This document shows, piece by piece, positions 10,145-18,898 of a stretch of DNA of 64,000 nucleotides. The notes beneath the pieces are model-generated. The model saw nothing but the letters and a program-made list of their open reading frames with translations, was not told where the DNA came from and made no database searches. Location: NCBI GenBank assembly GCA_019244415.1, contig JAFASN010000130.1, positions 22,270 through 86,269 of the forward strand, in the 5' to 3' direction. Both the position numbers and the translations under genes were made by a program. Source of the DNA: Verrucomicrobiota bacterium. Its GTDB lineage: Bacteria > Verrucomicrobiota > Verrucomicrobiia > Chthoniobacterales > UBA10450. Within the stretch, counting starts at the first letter, position 1, and every line of letters starts with the position of its first letter.

Positions 10145-12238
10145 TTACGGTTGCGGTGACGCGCTCTCGGCGGGGCTTGCCGGCGCGCTTGCATTCGAGC
10201 TCGCAGACGAAGCAGCGTTGGGGCTCGCGGGCGGGATGGGCGGACCCGCTTCGGGATTCTCGGTTGCGGGTACCGGCGATTCCGTCGCGGTTCCCTTGGT
10301 GTCAACACTTGGAATTGTTGGGCCGGGCTGCGGTGCGCCTGGCGTATTCGTGTAAACGGCGCCCGGCATGGGCTGGCCTGTGTTTGCAAACACCAGGTAA
10401 CCCTGCATTTCCTGGTGCAAAGCCGAGCAGAAGTTCGTGCAGTAGAACGGGAACACGCCCGGCTTGGTCACTTTCATGTGCAGCGTCTTGGTTTCGCCGG
10501 GATCCATCACCATGTTGATGTTGTTTTCGACAACACCGAACCCGTGGATCATGTCCCGCGTTTGCTCGACGTTGGTGACATGGATCGTGAGGTCATCGCC
10601 CACCTGCGCATCGATGCGGTCCGGGATGAAGCGGCTGCGAATGGCGATCACCTTCGCTTCCACCTTGTTGCCGTTGCGAGTCACACCGGTCTGTGCCTTA
10701 TCCCAAACGGCGTTCGGATCGTGGTTCTCCTGTTTCGGATACGCCTCGATCGGCTGCACGTCGCTCACTTTCAGGATTTGCGCGAAATGCGGCTCCGCCT
10801 CTGTGTACGTTTCGTACACCATCTTCATCTTCGCGCCGGTAATGTCGATGAGTTGACTGGACTCCGGCTGTGAGGGCCCGACGTTGATGTGGCGTCCGGC
10901 GGAAAGCTTGTTCATCGCGACGAGCCATTTCCCGTACGGATGCGCGGTGTCGCTGCCGGCGACGACGAGGTGACCCGTGCTGTAATGCGTCGGTACTTTA
11001 TCCAGCACCGTTTTGGTCATGTCTTTGCGTTCGTCGTCACTCCAGGGCGGGAGCTTCCATTTAGTAATATTCGAGTCGATGAAGAGCGAGGTGTAGGCAT
11101 TGCCCACGCCGTCGAACTGCGTGTGCAGCGGCCCCAGCCCGACCGGCACTTCGCCTTCAACGACCGCCTCGTACTTAACCACCGGAATTCCGCGTACTTC
11201 GCCGCTGAACGTTTTGTTATCGATCGCGGCTTTCAGTTTCTCGAAGTTCACCACGGTCACTGAAGGCTGCAATTTGCCGCCGTAGGCGAGCCATTTACCG
11301 GTCGGATCGGTGTCCACGCCGTGCGGCGATTTGCCGATGGGCAGAAAGTACAAGATACCCGGCACCTTGGCCGGATCGAGCACCGGCACGCCGGCCATTT
11401 CCTGCGCTTTGCCCTGCGCCACGGCCTGCTCAGCCGCGCGCCAGTTCACAATGGCGGAATAATCGCGATCCATTTGGGTCGAGTTCACTTCGAGAACGTC
11501 GTGCGCCATTTCGCTGTTGTAGCTGGTCCAGAACGCCCATCCGCTCGAAGGGCCTTTGCCGGTCGACGCGAGGTCCCAATCAAATGGCGGCGTGAGGATT
11601 TGCCAGGCCACACTCATGTTGCCGGTTTGCGGATCGACTTTGATCGCGCTCACCATGCCGTTGAATTCTTTCGGGTAGTCGTTCGGATCAGCGACGCGGC
11701 CCTTCGGCAGCGGGACGGAGAAACGCGTCGCCACGAGCAGGTACTCAGTGTTCTCGGTGACAAACGACGAACCGTGATTGCCCATCGAGTTCGGGATTGG
11801 GCCGAGGATCTGGTGCGTTTTGAAATCGCGCAGATCGATGCGCGCCACGCGGTTGTTGGCGTTGTCGTTCACAAACAGCCAGCGGCCGTCGTACTTCGAC
11901 TGTGTTTGCGAGAGCGCGGGATGATGCACATCGCCCCAGGTGTACTGGCCGAGCATCTTTTTCGATTCCTCATCGTAGCCATAGCCGGTGCCTGAGTACG
12001 GCGAGAACACCGGGATGGTGGTGATGTGACGCATCGAAGGAATGCCGGCGACAAACACCTGGCCCGAGTGCCCGCCCGAATAGAACAGGTAGTACTCGTC
12101 CTTCTCCCCTGGCGCGACGTAAGTGGCTGATGCGTTGGCCGCGCGATAGCCTTTGTTCGTGCTGCTGCTTTCAAAGCAGCTCGTCAGCGAAAACGCGGCG
12201 CACGCAACCGTTCCCGCAAACAGCAACTTCGTTTTCAT
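10145..12238 (-). CDS. nosZ: Nitrous-oxide reductase NosZ, clade II-like (Sec/lipoprotein signal); the longer listed start at 12481 is not preferred
   Basis: CuA motif FYCTNFCSALHQEMQGY; DVHHPALSQTQ; GKSPHGVDTDPTGKWLAYGGKL; N-terminal MKTKLLFAGTVACAAFSLTSCF with lipobox; no twin-arginine motif. Confidence 0.95.
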   Translation of the reverse strand: MKTKLLFAGTVACAAFSLTSCFESSSTNKGYRAANASATYVAPGEKDEYYLFYSGGHSGQVFVAGIPSMRHITTIPVFSPYSGTGYGYDEESKKMLGQYTWGDVHHPALSQTQSKYDGRWLFVNDNANNRVARIDLRDFKTHQILGPIPNSMGNHGSSFVTENTEYLLVATRFSVPLPKGRVADPNDYPKEFNGMVSAIKVDPQTGNMSVAWQILTPPFDWDLASTGKGPSSGWAFWTSYNSEMAHDVLEVNSTQMDRDYSAIVNWRAAEQAVAQGKAQEMAGVPVLDPAKVPGILYFLPIGKSPHGVDTDPTGKWLAYGGKLQPSVTVVNFEKLKAAIDNKTFSGEVRGIPVVKYEAVVEGEVPVGLGPLHTQFDGVGNAYTSLFIDSNITKWKLPPWSDDERKDMTKTVLDKVPTHYSTGHLVVAGSDTAHPYGKWLVAMNKLSAGRHINVGPSQPESSQLIDITGAKMKMVYETYTEAEPHFAQILKVSDVQPIEAYPKQENHDPNAVWDKAQTGVTRNGNKVEAKVIAIRSRFIPDRIDAQVGDDLTIHVTNVEQTRDMIHGFGVVENNINMVMDPGETKTLHMKVTKPGVFPFYCTNFCSALHQEMQGYLVFANTGQPMPGAVYTNTPGAPQPGPTIPSVDTKGTATESPVPATENPEAGPPIPPASPNAASSASSNASAPASPAESASPQP

Positions 12239-12255
12239 TTCATTCTCCTTCTTGA

Positions 12256-12741
12256 TCACTGCGCTTTCACTGTGAACGTGCCTTTCATTCCCTGCGTGGC
12301 GTGCCCCGGGAAAGTACAGGCGAAGTCGTAATCGCCGGGCACGTACGGCGCCGTAAACGTGACGCTGTCGCTTTCGCCGGGCCCGAGCAGTTTCGTGTGG
12401 GCGATCACATCCCTGGCCGAGGCGGGCGGGACGTAATCGTGCGCGGCATCCATGGAAGCGTTCTCGACGAACTGGTTCCAATTCACGCCTTTGTTCAGCA
12501 GGACGAAGTTGTGGCCCATCGACGCTTTGGGCGAGGTGCCTTTGTTCGAGAGCGTCACCGTGACCTGCTGGCCAGGTACGGCTTCGAGCGCAGTGGTGCT
12601 GAATTTCATCTTGTCATCGGCGCTGAGCTCGAGCGTCTTCGGGGGCGCCGATGGAGCGCGGTTACAGCCAGCAAGTGAAAGGAATAGCGCACCGCAGCCG
12701 ACGATGACCGCCGGCAGCGCATGAAGGGCAGATTTTCTCAT
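12256..12741 (-). CDS. Azurin/plastocyanin-like copper lipoprotein
   Basis: LSLAGCNRAP lipobox; ALEAVPGQQVTVTLSNKGTSPKASMGHNFVLLNKG; YDFACTFPGHATQGMKGTFTV. Confidence 0.92.
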   Translation of the reverse strand: MRKSALHALPAVIVGCGALFLSLAGCNRAPSAPPKTLELSADDKMKFSTTALEAVPGQQVTVTLSNKGTSPKASMGHNFVLLNKGVNWNQFVENASMDAAHDYVPPASARDVIAHTKLLGPGESDSVTFTAPYVPGDYDFACTFPGHATQGMKGTFTVKAQ

Positions 12742-12775
12742 TGGAGCAAAATGGGAAGTCCGCCCTCACCGCGCT

Positions 12776-12789
12776 TTGATGCAGATCAA
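12776..12789. promoter_or_regulatory. FNR/NNR/DNR-type binding site TTGAT-N4-ATCAA
   Basis: Perfect dyad ttgat gcag atcaa, about 35 bp upstream of the azurin-like start on the minus strand. Confidence 0.75.
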
Positions 12790-12844
12790 CCCCGAGCGAA
12801 TTTCCTGTCGAACTGCGCTAGTGTGCGGGTTCAGTTCTCCTCTT

Positions 12845-13972
12845 ATGCAAGGTCGCCAGCACGTTTTCACTCTCGGCATCGAGGAGGAATTCCAGATCAT
12901 CGATCCGGATACGCGCGAGCTGCGTTCGCACATCCAGGAAATCCTGGCCGACGGCAAGATGCTGTTGCGCGAGCACGTGAAGCCGGAGATGCACCAGTCC
13001 GTCGTCGAGCTGGGCACGGAAGTTTGCAGTGATACCAGGAGCGCGCGCCAGCAGGTCGTGAAACTGCGCAGCGGGCTGGCTGGATTGGCTGAACGGCACG
13101 GTCTGAAGATCGCGTCAGCCGGCACGCATCCGTTTTCGCATTGGATGGATCAACAGATCACGGCAGACGAGCGCTACGCCACCATCGTGCAGGACATGCA
13201 GCAAATCGCGCGTGCCAATCTCATCTTTGGCCTGCACGTTCACGTGGGCATTCCGGATCGCGAGACCGGCATCCAGGTGATGAACCAGGCGCGCTATTTC
13301 CTGCCGCACTTTTACGCGCTCTCCACGAACTCCCCGTTCTGGCTGGGCCAGAACACCGGGCTCAAGGCCTACCGCCAGATGATTTTCGAGCGTTTCCCGC
13401 GCACGGGCGTGCCGGACACGTTTGAAAGTCTCTCTGAGTACGAAGATTACCTCAAGCTGCTCGTCTCCACGGGCTGCATCGATAACGCTAAAAAAATCTG
13501 GTGGGACGTTCGTCTCCACCCGTTTTTCGACACGATCGAGTTCCGCATCTGCGACGCGCAATCACGCGTGGACGACACCCTTGCACTGGCCGCCCTCATG
13601 CAAGCTGTCGTACTCAAGCTGCACAAATTCCTCCGCCAAAATGTCACCTTTCGCATGTACCGGCGGCGGCTGATCGACGAAAACCGCTGGCGTGCCGGGC
13701 GCTACGGCCTCGACGGGAAGCTGATCGATTTCGGCCGCGCCTGCGAAGTAGATGAGCGTGATCTCATTCACGAAATCCTGCATTTCGTTGCGCCGGAAGT
13801 GGACGAACTGGGCAGCCACGCGGAGATGGCGCACGTCGAGAGAATTCTACAGGAAGGGACCGGCGCCGACCGCCAGCTGCGTGTCTGGGAGCAAACCGGG
13901 AATATCCGAGCCGTCGTGGACCACATCGTCGGCGAGACGTATGAAGCGCTCGAGCTTGGCCGCGAAGCGTGA
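12845..13972 (+). CDS. ybdK: YbdK-type carboxylate-amine ligase (glutamate-cysteine ligase 2 family)
   Basis: FTLGIEEEFQIIDPDTRELRSH; GLHVHVGIPDRETG; IEFRICDAQSRVDDTLALAA. Confidence 0.9.
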   Translation: MQGRQHVFTLGIEEEFQIIDPDTRELRSHIQEILADGKMLLREHVKPEMHQSVVELGTEVCSDTRSARQQVVKLRSGLAGLAERHGLKIASAGTHPFSHWMDQQITADERYATIVQDMQQIARANLIFGLHVHVGIPDRETGIQVMNQARYFLPHFYALSTNSPFWLGQNTGLKAYRQMIFERFPRTGVPDTFESLSEYEDYLKLLVSTGCIDNAKKIWWDVRLHPFFDTIEFRICDAQSRVDDTLALAALMQAVVLKLHKFLRQNVTFRMYRRRLIDENRWRAGRYGLDGKLIDFGRACEVDERDLIHEILHFVAPEVDELGSHAEMAHVERILQEGTGADRQLRVWEQTGNIRAVVDHIVGETYEALELGREA

Positions 13973-14945
13973 GACGCGACAGCAGAATCGACCTGGCCGG
14001 CGTGAAGCCGACCGCGCGCCTGTCGGCGTTGTTGTCTCTGATAAGAGGCGGTTCCGCGTAACCGTCGGCGCGATTCTTTTGGTCGCGGCGCTTTCGGTAC
14101 TCAGCGGCTGCAATCGTGGAAAGCAGGAGCCGGCGCCCCGTACTTACCATGTGCGCGGCATCGTGCGGGGGATTTCGCCAGATCGGACAACGATCGATAT
14201 TGAGCACGAAGCGATTCCGGGATTCATGCCATCAATGACCATGCCGTTTAGCGCGGCCGATCCGAATGAGGTGGCGCATTTCAACGCCGATGACGCGGTC
14301 AGCTTTGAGCTGCTCGTGACGGAGAAGGAGGCGACCGTGAAAAATATCAGGCGCATCGCCGCCGCCGAAGTACATCTGCCCACGCCCTCGCCGCCGGTTC
14401 CAAGTACGAGCACGATCACGAGCTTGAGCCCAAGGTTAAAAGAAGGCGATGAGATGCCGGTCTTCACGCTCACCAACGAGCGCGGCGAAAAGATCACGCT
14501 CGATTCTTTCCGCGGCCGGCCGTTCGTACTCACGTTTATTTACACGCGCTGCCCGCTGCCAAATTTTTGCCCTCGCATCTCGAGAGATTTTGCAGCGCTG
14601 CAGGATGCGATTGAGCACGGCGCAGGGCCGCTGGCCGAGACACGACTGCTGAGCATTACTCTCGATCCGAAGTTTGACACGCCGCAGGTGCTGAGCGCCT
14701 ACGGCAAAAGCGAAAATGCCGACCCCAAAATCTGGAGTTTCGCAACTGGCGATTCCGCGGAAATCGATGCGCTTACGCAAGCCTTCGCTGTGTACCGGCA
14801 GAACGAAGGGGGGACGCTGAGTCACGGCCTCGCGACCGCGCTTGTCACCTCCGGCGGAAAAGTCGCGAAGCTTTGGCGTGGCAACGGCTGGACACCGGCC
14901 GAAGTTACCGCCGCGATCGCGCATCTAAACGGCGCCGGGGACTAA
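13941..14945 (+). CDS. CusF-like copper-binding domain fused to SCO1/SenC/PrrC domain lipoprotein
   Basis: LSVLSGCNRG lipobox; IDIEHEAIPGFMPSMTMPF copper-binding segment; FVLTFIYTRCPLPNFCPRISRDFAALQ and LLSITLDPKFDTPQVLSAYG of SCO family. Confidence 0.88.
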   Translation: MKRSSLAAKRETRQQNRPGRREADRAPVGVVVSDKRRFRVTVGAILLVAALSVLSGCNRGKQEPAPRTYHVRGIVRGISPDRTTIDIEHEAIPGFMPSMTMPFSAADPNEVAHFNADDAVSFELLVTEKEATVKNIRRIAAAEVHLPTPSPPVPSTSTITSLSPRLKEGDEMPVFTLTNERGEKITLDSFRGRPFVLTFIYTRCPLPNFCPRISRDFAALQDAIEHGAGPLAETRLLSITLDPKFDTPQVLSAYGKSENADPKIWSFATGDSAEIDALTQAFAVYRQNEGGTLSHGLATALVTSGGKVAKLWRGNGWTPAEVTAAIAHLNGAGD

Positions 14946-15123
14946 GTACGCCGGCTGAGATTCGAGTCTTTAGAAAACAAATCAATCGGCTGCGGCTGCA
15001 AACCTAAAGCAAGTAGGCAGACTTCCGTACTCATCCGCGAGTCGTGGCGTTATTCGGCGAACGAGACCCGAAGCGCGCTGTGGAAGTACAAGCAACGATT
15101 GCCCATCAATGGTTTGTATTGCA

Positions 15124-15144
15124 CATATAGTATAACTACATATG
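15124..15144. promoter_or_regulatory. Candidate PadR operator (autoregulatory)
   Basis: CATATaGTA-taac-TACATATG imperfect inverted repeat just upstream of the padR-like start. Confidence 0.5.
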
Positions 15145-15154
15145 ATAATCCAAT

Positions 15155-15487
15155 ATGCGTGACCGCGAGCTGAAGAAAGGAAGTGCGGAGCTGCTCGTGC
15201 TTTCGCTGCTGGAGCATCGGCCGCGGCACGGCTACGAAATCGGGCAACTGATTGAATTGCGTTCACACGGTGCGCTCCGATTTAATGTCGCCTCACTTTA
15301 CCCGCTGCTTTACCGGCTGGAGAAACGCGGCTGGATTCGTGGCCGCTGGATCGAGAAAGCCGGGCAACGCCGCCGCCGTTTCTACCGGCTGACGCCAGCG
15401 GGCAGGCGCATGCTGGCGCAACAGCGCGAGGGCTGGCTCAAATTCGTCGAGGCCATCGGCCGTGTCGCTGCAATCGAGTATGCCTGA
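15155..15487 (+). CDS. PadR family transcriptional regulator
   Basis: KGSAELLVLSLLEHRPRHGYEIGQLIE; SLYPLLYRLEKRGWIRGRW. Confidence 0.93.
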   Translation: MRDRELKKGSAELLVLSLLEHRPRHGYEIGQLIELRSHGALRFNVASLYPLLYRLEKRGWIRGRWIEKAGQRRRRFYRLTPAGRRMLAQQREGWLKFVEAIGRVAAIEYA

Positions 15488-18179
15488 TTTCAAGGAAGAG
15501 ATTCGGCGCAGGCTGGCTCCACTGGAGCTCACGCCAGCGCGTGAGGCGGAAATTACCGAAGAGTTGTCGCAGCACCTCGAAGAAGAGTATGAGCACGCCC
15601 TAAGTACGGGGGCAACGGCAGCGGAAGCAAACGGCGCTGTACTCAAGGAGTTGAACAGCACAGACCTGTTCGCTCGGGAATTCCAAGGTGGGGAGCGCCG
15701 CGACGGGAAGGATCGCGATGTTCTCGGCCTATGGAGGAGAAGAAGCGCATGGGCAGATATTTTGCAGGATTTGCGCTTTGCCTTCCGCACGCTCGGAAAC
15801 AATCCCGGGTTCGCCATCGTCGCCGTGCTTGCGCTGGCGCTCGGCATTGGCGCAAACAGCGCGATTTTCAGTGTGGTCAACACGTTGCTGCTCCGGCCGC
15901 TGCCGTACAAGAATGCGCAGCAGCTTGTCATGATATGGGAAAACGCCGCCCATCTCGGATTTTCAAAGAACACGCCATCGCCGGCGAATTTTCTCGACTG
16001 GCAGAAGCAGAACACGGTTTTCGAGGACATGGCTGCGTTTGCCGAGCGCAGTTTCAATCTTACCGCTGCGGGACAACCTGAACGGCTCGACGGCCGCCGC
16101 GTGTCCGCAAATCTGTTCAGCTTGCTCGGCATGAAGCCGATCGTTGGCCGCGACTTCGTGCCACAGGATGATCAGCCGGGAACAAAGGTCGCGCTTCTGA
16201 ACGAAACCCTGTGGAAGGGCCGCTTCGGCGGGGACCCGGATGTCGTCGGGCGCGCGATTATGCTCAACGGCGAAAGCTACACTGTGGTCGGTGTGATGCC
16301 GGGCAGCGTGCGTTTACCTGCGTTCGGTAACTGGCGCGACCAGGTCTGGGTGCCGCTCGCGTTTTCATCCGCGGAAGCGGCAGATCGGGGCGACCATTTT
16401 CTCCAGGTGATCGGGCGCATGAAACCCGGCGTCACCCTGGATAAAGCGCAGGCGGAGATGGAAACGATCGCCGCGCGGCTGGCGCAGGAATATCCTAAGT
16501 ACAACACAAGGATCGGCGCGGTCGTGCGCCCGCTGCACGAAGAGATTGTCGGCAACATGAAACCGGCGCTGCTTGTGTTATCAGGGGCAGTTGCGTTCGT
16601 GCTGCTGATTGCGTGCGCGAATGTGGCGAATCTTCTGCTCGCCCGCGCAGCCGTGCGGCAAAAGGAGATCGCGCTGCGCCTCGCCCTCGGCGCTGACCGG
16701 CTTCGACTGACCAAGCAGTTGCTTGTGGAAAGTGTAATGCTTTCGCTGCTCGGCGGCATCGCTGGCCTGGCGCTCGCCTACGCGGGGCTTCAGCTGCTGG
16801 CGCGCTTCATTCCGCAAGACATCGCCCAGCCGGGGCTCATCGGCATTAATGCTAACGTACTCATTTTCACCTTTGCCGTGGCGATAGTCACGGGACTCGT
16901 CTTCGGCCTGGTGCCAGCCACTCAGGCGTCCCGCTTCAACCTAAGCGACACGTTAAAGGAAGGCGGCCGCGGATCCGGCGCGGGCGGTCCCGGGAAACGG
17001 CTGCGCCGCGTACTCGTCATTACTGAAGTGGCCGTGTCGTTCGTTTTACTCATCGGTGCGGGGTTGCTCATCAACAGCTTTATGCATTTGCGCAATCTCA
17101 ATCCCGGTTTTCGCGTCGATCATTTGCTCGTCATGAATGTGGACTTAGCCGAAGTGAAGTACCCGGATAACGCGCGGCGCACCGCGTTCTTCGACGAAGT
17201 GGTCAGGCGTGTGCGAGTGCTGCCGGGCGTGCATTCCGTCGCAGTGGCAGGGAATTTGCCGCTCACGTACAACGGCGATTCAATGAGCATCGCAGTGGAA
17301 GGCATTCCTGATCCGCCGCCGGATCAATGGCCGGACGTGATCTATCGCGCGGTCGGTCCCGGTTATTTCAGTACGATGGGAATTCCGCTGGTGCGCGGGC
17401 GCGATTTCAATGACGAGGACAAGATGGACTCCACCCTGACGGTGGTGGTGAGCGAAAGAACCGCGGACCATTATTGGCCCAGCGAAAACCCGATCGGCAA
17501 ACGCCTGAAACCCGGCTCGAGTACATCGGCAACTCCGTGGCGCACCGTCATCGGAGTCGTCAAAGACGTGCGGCAAAACGATTTCATCGCTGAGCCGAAG
17601 ATGCAGATGTACTTTAGCTATCGGCAACTCACCAACCTCGTTCCGAACGCGCTGGTCGTACGGACGACAGTCGAGCCGTTGAGTGTAGCCGCATCAGTGC
17701 GCAACGCCATCTGGGCGGTGGACAAAGACCAGCCCGTCTCGAACATCGATTCGATGGAACACGTCGTTGCCACCGCCCTCGCGCGGGAACGGTTCAGCAT
17801 GCTGCTGCTCGCGATTTTCGCTGGAATCGCGCTTGTCCTCGCGGCCGTTGGTATTTACGGCGTGATGAGTTACTCCGTCGCGCAACAAACGCAGGAGATC
17901 GGAATCCGCATAGCTCTCGGGGCGAAGCGCAGCGACGTATTAAAGATGACGGTTGCGCAAGGACTGAAGCTCGTCGGGATTGGGCTCGCGTGTGGCCTGG
18001 CCATCGCCATTGTACTCACACGCGTGATGGCGACTTTGCTCTTCGGCATCAGCGCGACTGATCCGGTCACGTTCCTCAGCATCACGCTCGTGCTGCTCGC
18101 GGTGGCGCTGCTGGCCAGCTACATCCCGGCGTCGCGCGCCACGAAAGTGGATCCAATGATGGCGCTACGCGCGCAGTGA
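15480..18179 (+). CDS. ADOP-type ABC transporter permease (MacB/FtsX family)
   Basis: DILQDLRFAFRTLGNNPGFAIVAVLALALGIGANSAIFSVVNTLLLRPLPY; C-terminal FtsX repeat IGIRIALGAKRSDVLKM; overlaps upstream padR-like gene. Confidence 0.93.
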   Translation: MPDFKEEIRRRLAPLELTPAREAEITEELSQHLEEEYEHALSTGATAAEANGAVLKELNSTDLFAREFQGGERRDGKDRDVLGLWRRRSAWADILQDLRFAFRTLGNNPGFAIVAVLALALGIGANSAIFSVVNTLLLRPLPYKNAQQLVMIWENAAHLGFSKNTPSPANFLDWQKQNTVFEDMAAFAERSFNLTAAGQPERLDGRRVSANLFSLLGMKPIVGRDFVPQDDQPGTKVALLNETLWKGRFGGDPDVVGRAIMLNGESYTVVGVMPGSVRLPAFGNWRDQVWVPLAFSSAEAADRGDHFLQVIGRMKPGVTLDKAQAEMETIAARLAQEYPKYNTRIGAVVRPLHEEIVGNMKPALLVLSGAVAFVLLIACANVANLLLARAAVRQKEIALRLALGADRLRLTKQLLVESVMLSLLGGIAGLALAYAGLQLLARFIPQDIAQPGLIGINANVLIFTFAVAIVTGLVFGLVPATQASRFNLSDTLKEGGRGSGAGGPGKRLRRVLVITEVAVSFVLLIGAGLLINSFMHLRNLNPGFRVDHLLVMNVDLAEVKYPDNARRTAFFDEVVRRVRVLPGVHSVAVAGNLPLTYNGDSMSIAVEGIPDPPPDQWPDVIYRAVGPGYFSTMGIPLVRGRDFNDEDKMDSTLTVVVSERTADHYWPSENPIGKRLKPGSSTSATPWRTVIGVVKDVRQNDFIAEPKMQMYFSYRQLTNLVPNALVVRTTVEPLSVAASVRNAIWAVDKDQPVSNIDSMEHVVATALARERFSMLLLAIFAGIALVLAAVGIYGVMSYSVAQQTQEIGIRIALGAKRSDVLKMTVAQGLKLVGIGLACGLAIAIVLTRVMATLLFGISATDPVTFLSITLVLLAVALLASYIPASRATKVDPMMALRAQ

Positions 18180-18349
18180 TCGTCAACGATCCATCGCGAG
18201 CGTCTTGGAAGAGACGACCTCGGATGGCCGAAGTACTGGCGCGACCGATTCCGTTGCAGCAGTTCCTTTGAAAACGATCAACCGCTTCGCTCCCGACCGG
18301 CGACTCCGTCCCGAGGCGTCATGCCGGCGCGATTCCCGCAGACGTTCGG

Positions 18350-18832
18350 CTATGTCGCCGCGGCGGCTGCTTTCTTCTTACGGCCAGCGGCAGCCGGCTG
18401 TTCCTCCGGCGCTTTCTCCTTTTTGCCTTTTCGAGATTTCGACTCTTCCGGCGCGGGTTCTTCGTCCACGACAAACGCGGCATCGACCCATTCCAGATAG
18501 GCGATAGGCGCGGCATCGCTTTTACGCTGGCCAAGTTTGATGATCCGGGTGTAGCCGCCGTTCCGCTCCGCGCTGCGCGGCGCGATATCATCGAACAGCT
18601 TCTTCACCGCGTCCTTTTGCCGAAGATAGGCAAAGGCGGTGCGGCGTGCGTGCAATGAACCGTCCTTGCCTAGCGTGACCATTCGTTCAGCCAGCGGCCG
18701 CACCGCTTTGGCTTTGGCCAGGGTGGTCTTGATCCGCTGGTGTTCGATCAAGCTGCAAACCTGGTTGGCCAGCAGCGCTTTGCGGTGCTCGGCTTTGCGC
18801 CCGAGCTTAACTGTTTTGTTTTGGTGTCTCAT
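18350..18832 (-). CDS. rplQ: 50S ribosomal protein L17 with Lys/Ala-rich C-terminal extension
   Basis: [55 protein letters not shown]. Confidence 0.97.
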   Translation of the reverse strand: MRHQNKTVKLGRKAEHRKALLANQVCSLIEHQRIKTTLAKAKAVRPLAERMVTLGKDGSLHARRTAFAYLRQKDAVKKLFDDIAPRSAERNGGYTRIIKLGQRKSDAAPIAYLEWVDAAFVVDEEPAPEESKSRKGKKEKAPEEQPAAAGRKKKAAAAAT

Positions 18833-18870
18833 GCCTCACGGTTGACGAGTTACGGGGACAGCTACCCTGC

Positions 18871-18895
18871 TCATATGTTGTGATGCAACATATGA
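18871..18895. repeat. Perfect inverted repeat between rpoA and rplQ
   Basis: TCATATGTTG-tgatg-CAACATATGA. Confidence 0.85.
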
Positions 18896-18898
18896 TGC

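Noticed and set aside
11321-11995. 224-aa plus-strand ORF inside nosZ
   Set aside because: Antisense to nosZ with no recognisable motifs.
12239-12481. N-terminal extension of nosZ in the listed ORF
   Set aside because: It overlaps the azurin-like gene antisense-frame and precedes a clear lipoprotein signal peptide at 12238.
12776-12844. Listed ybdK start at 12776
   Set aside because: Family similarity begins at MQGRQHVFTLGIEEEF (12845); the upstream segment is the divergent regulatory region with the FNR box.
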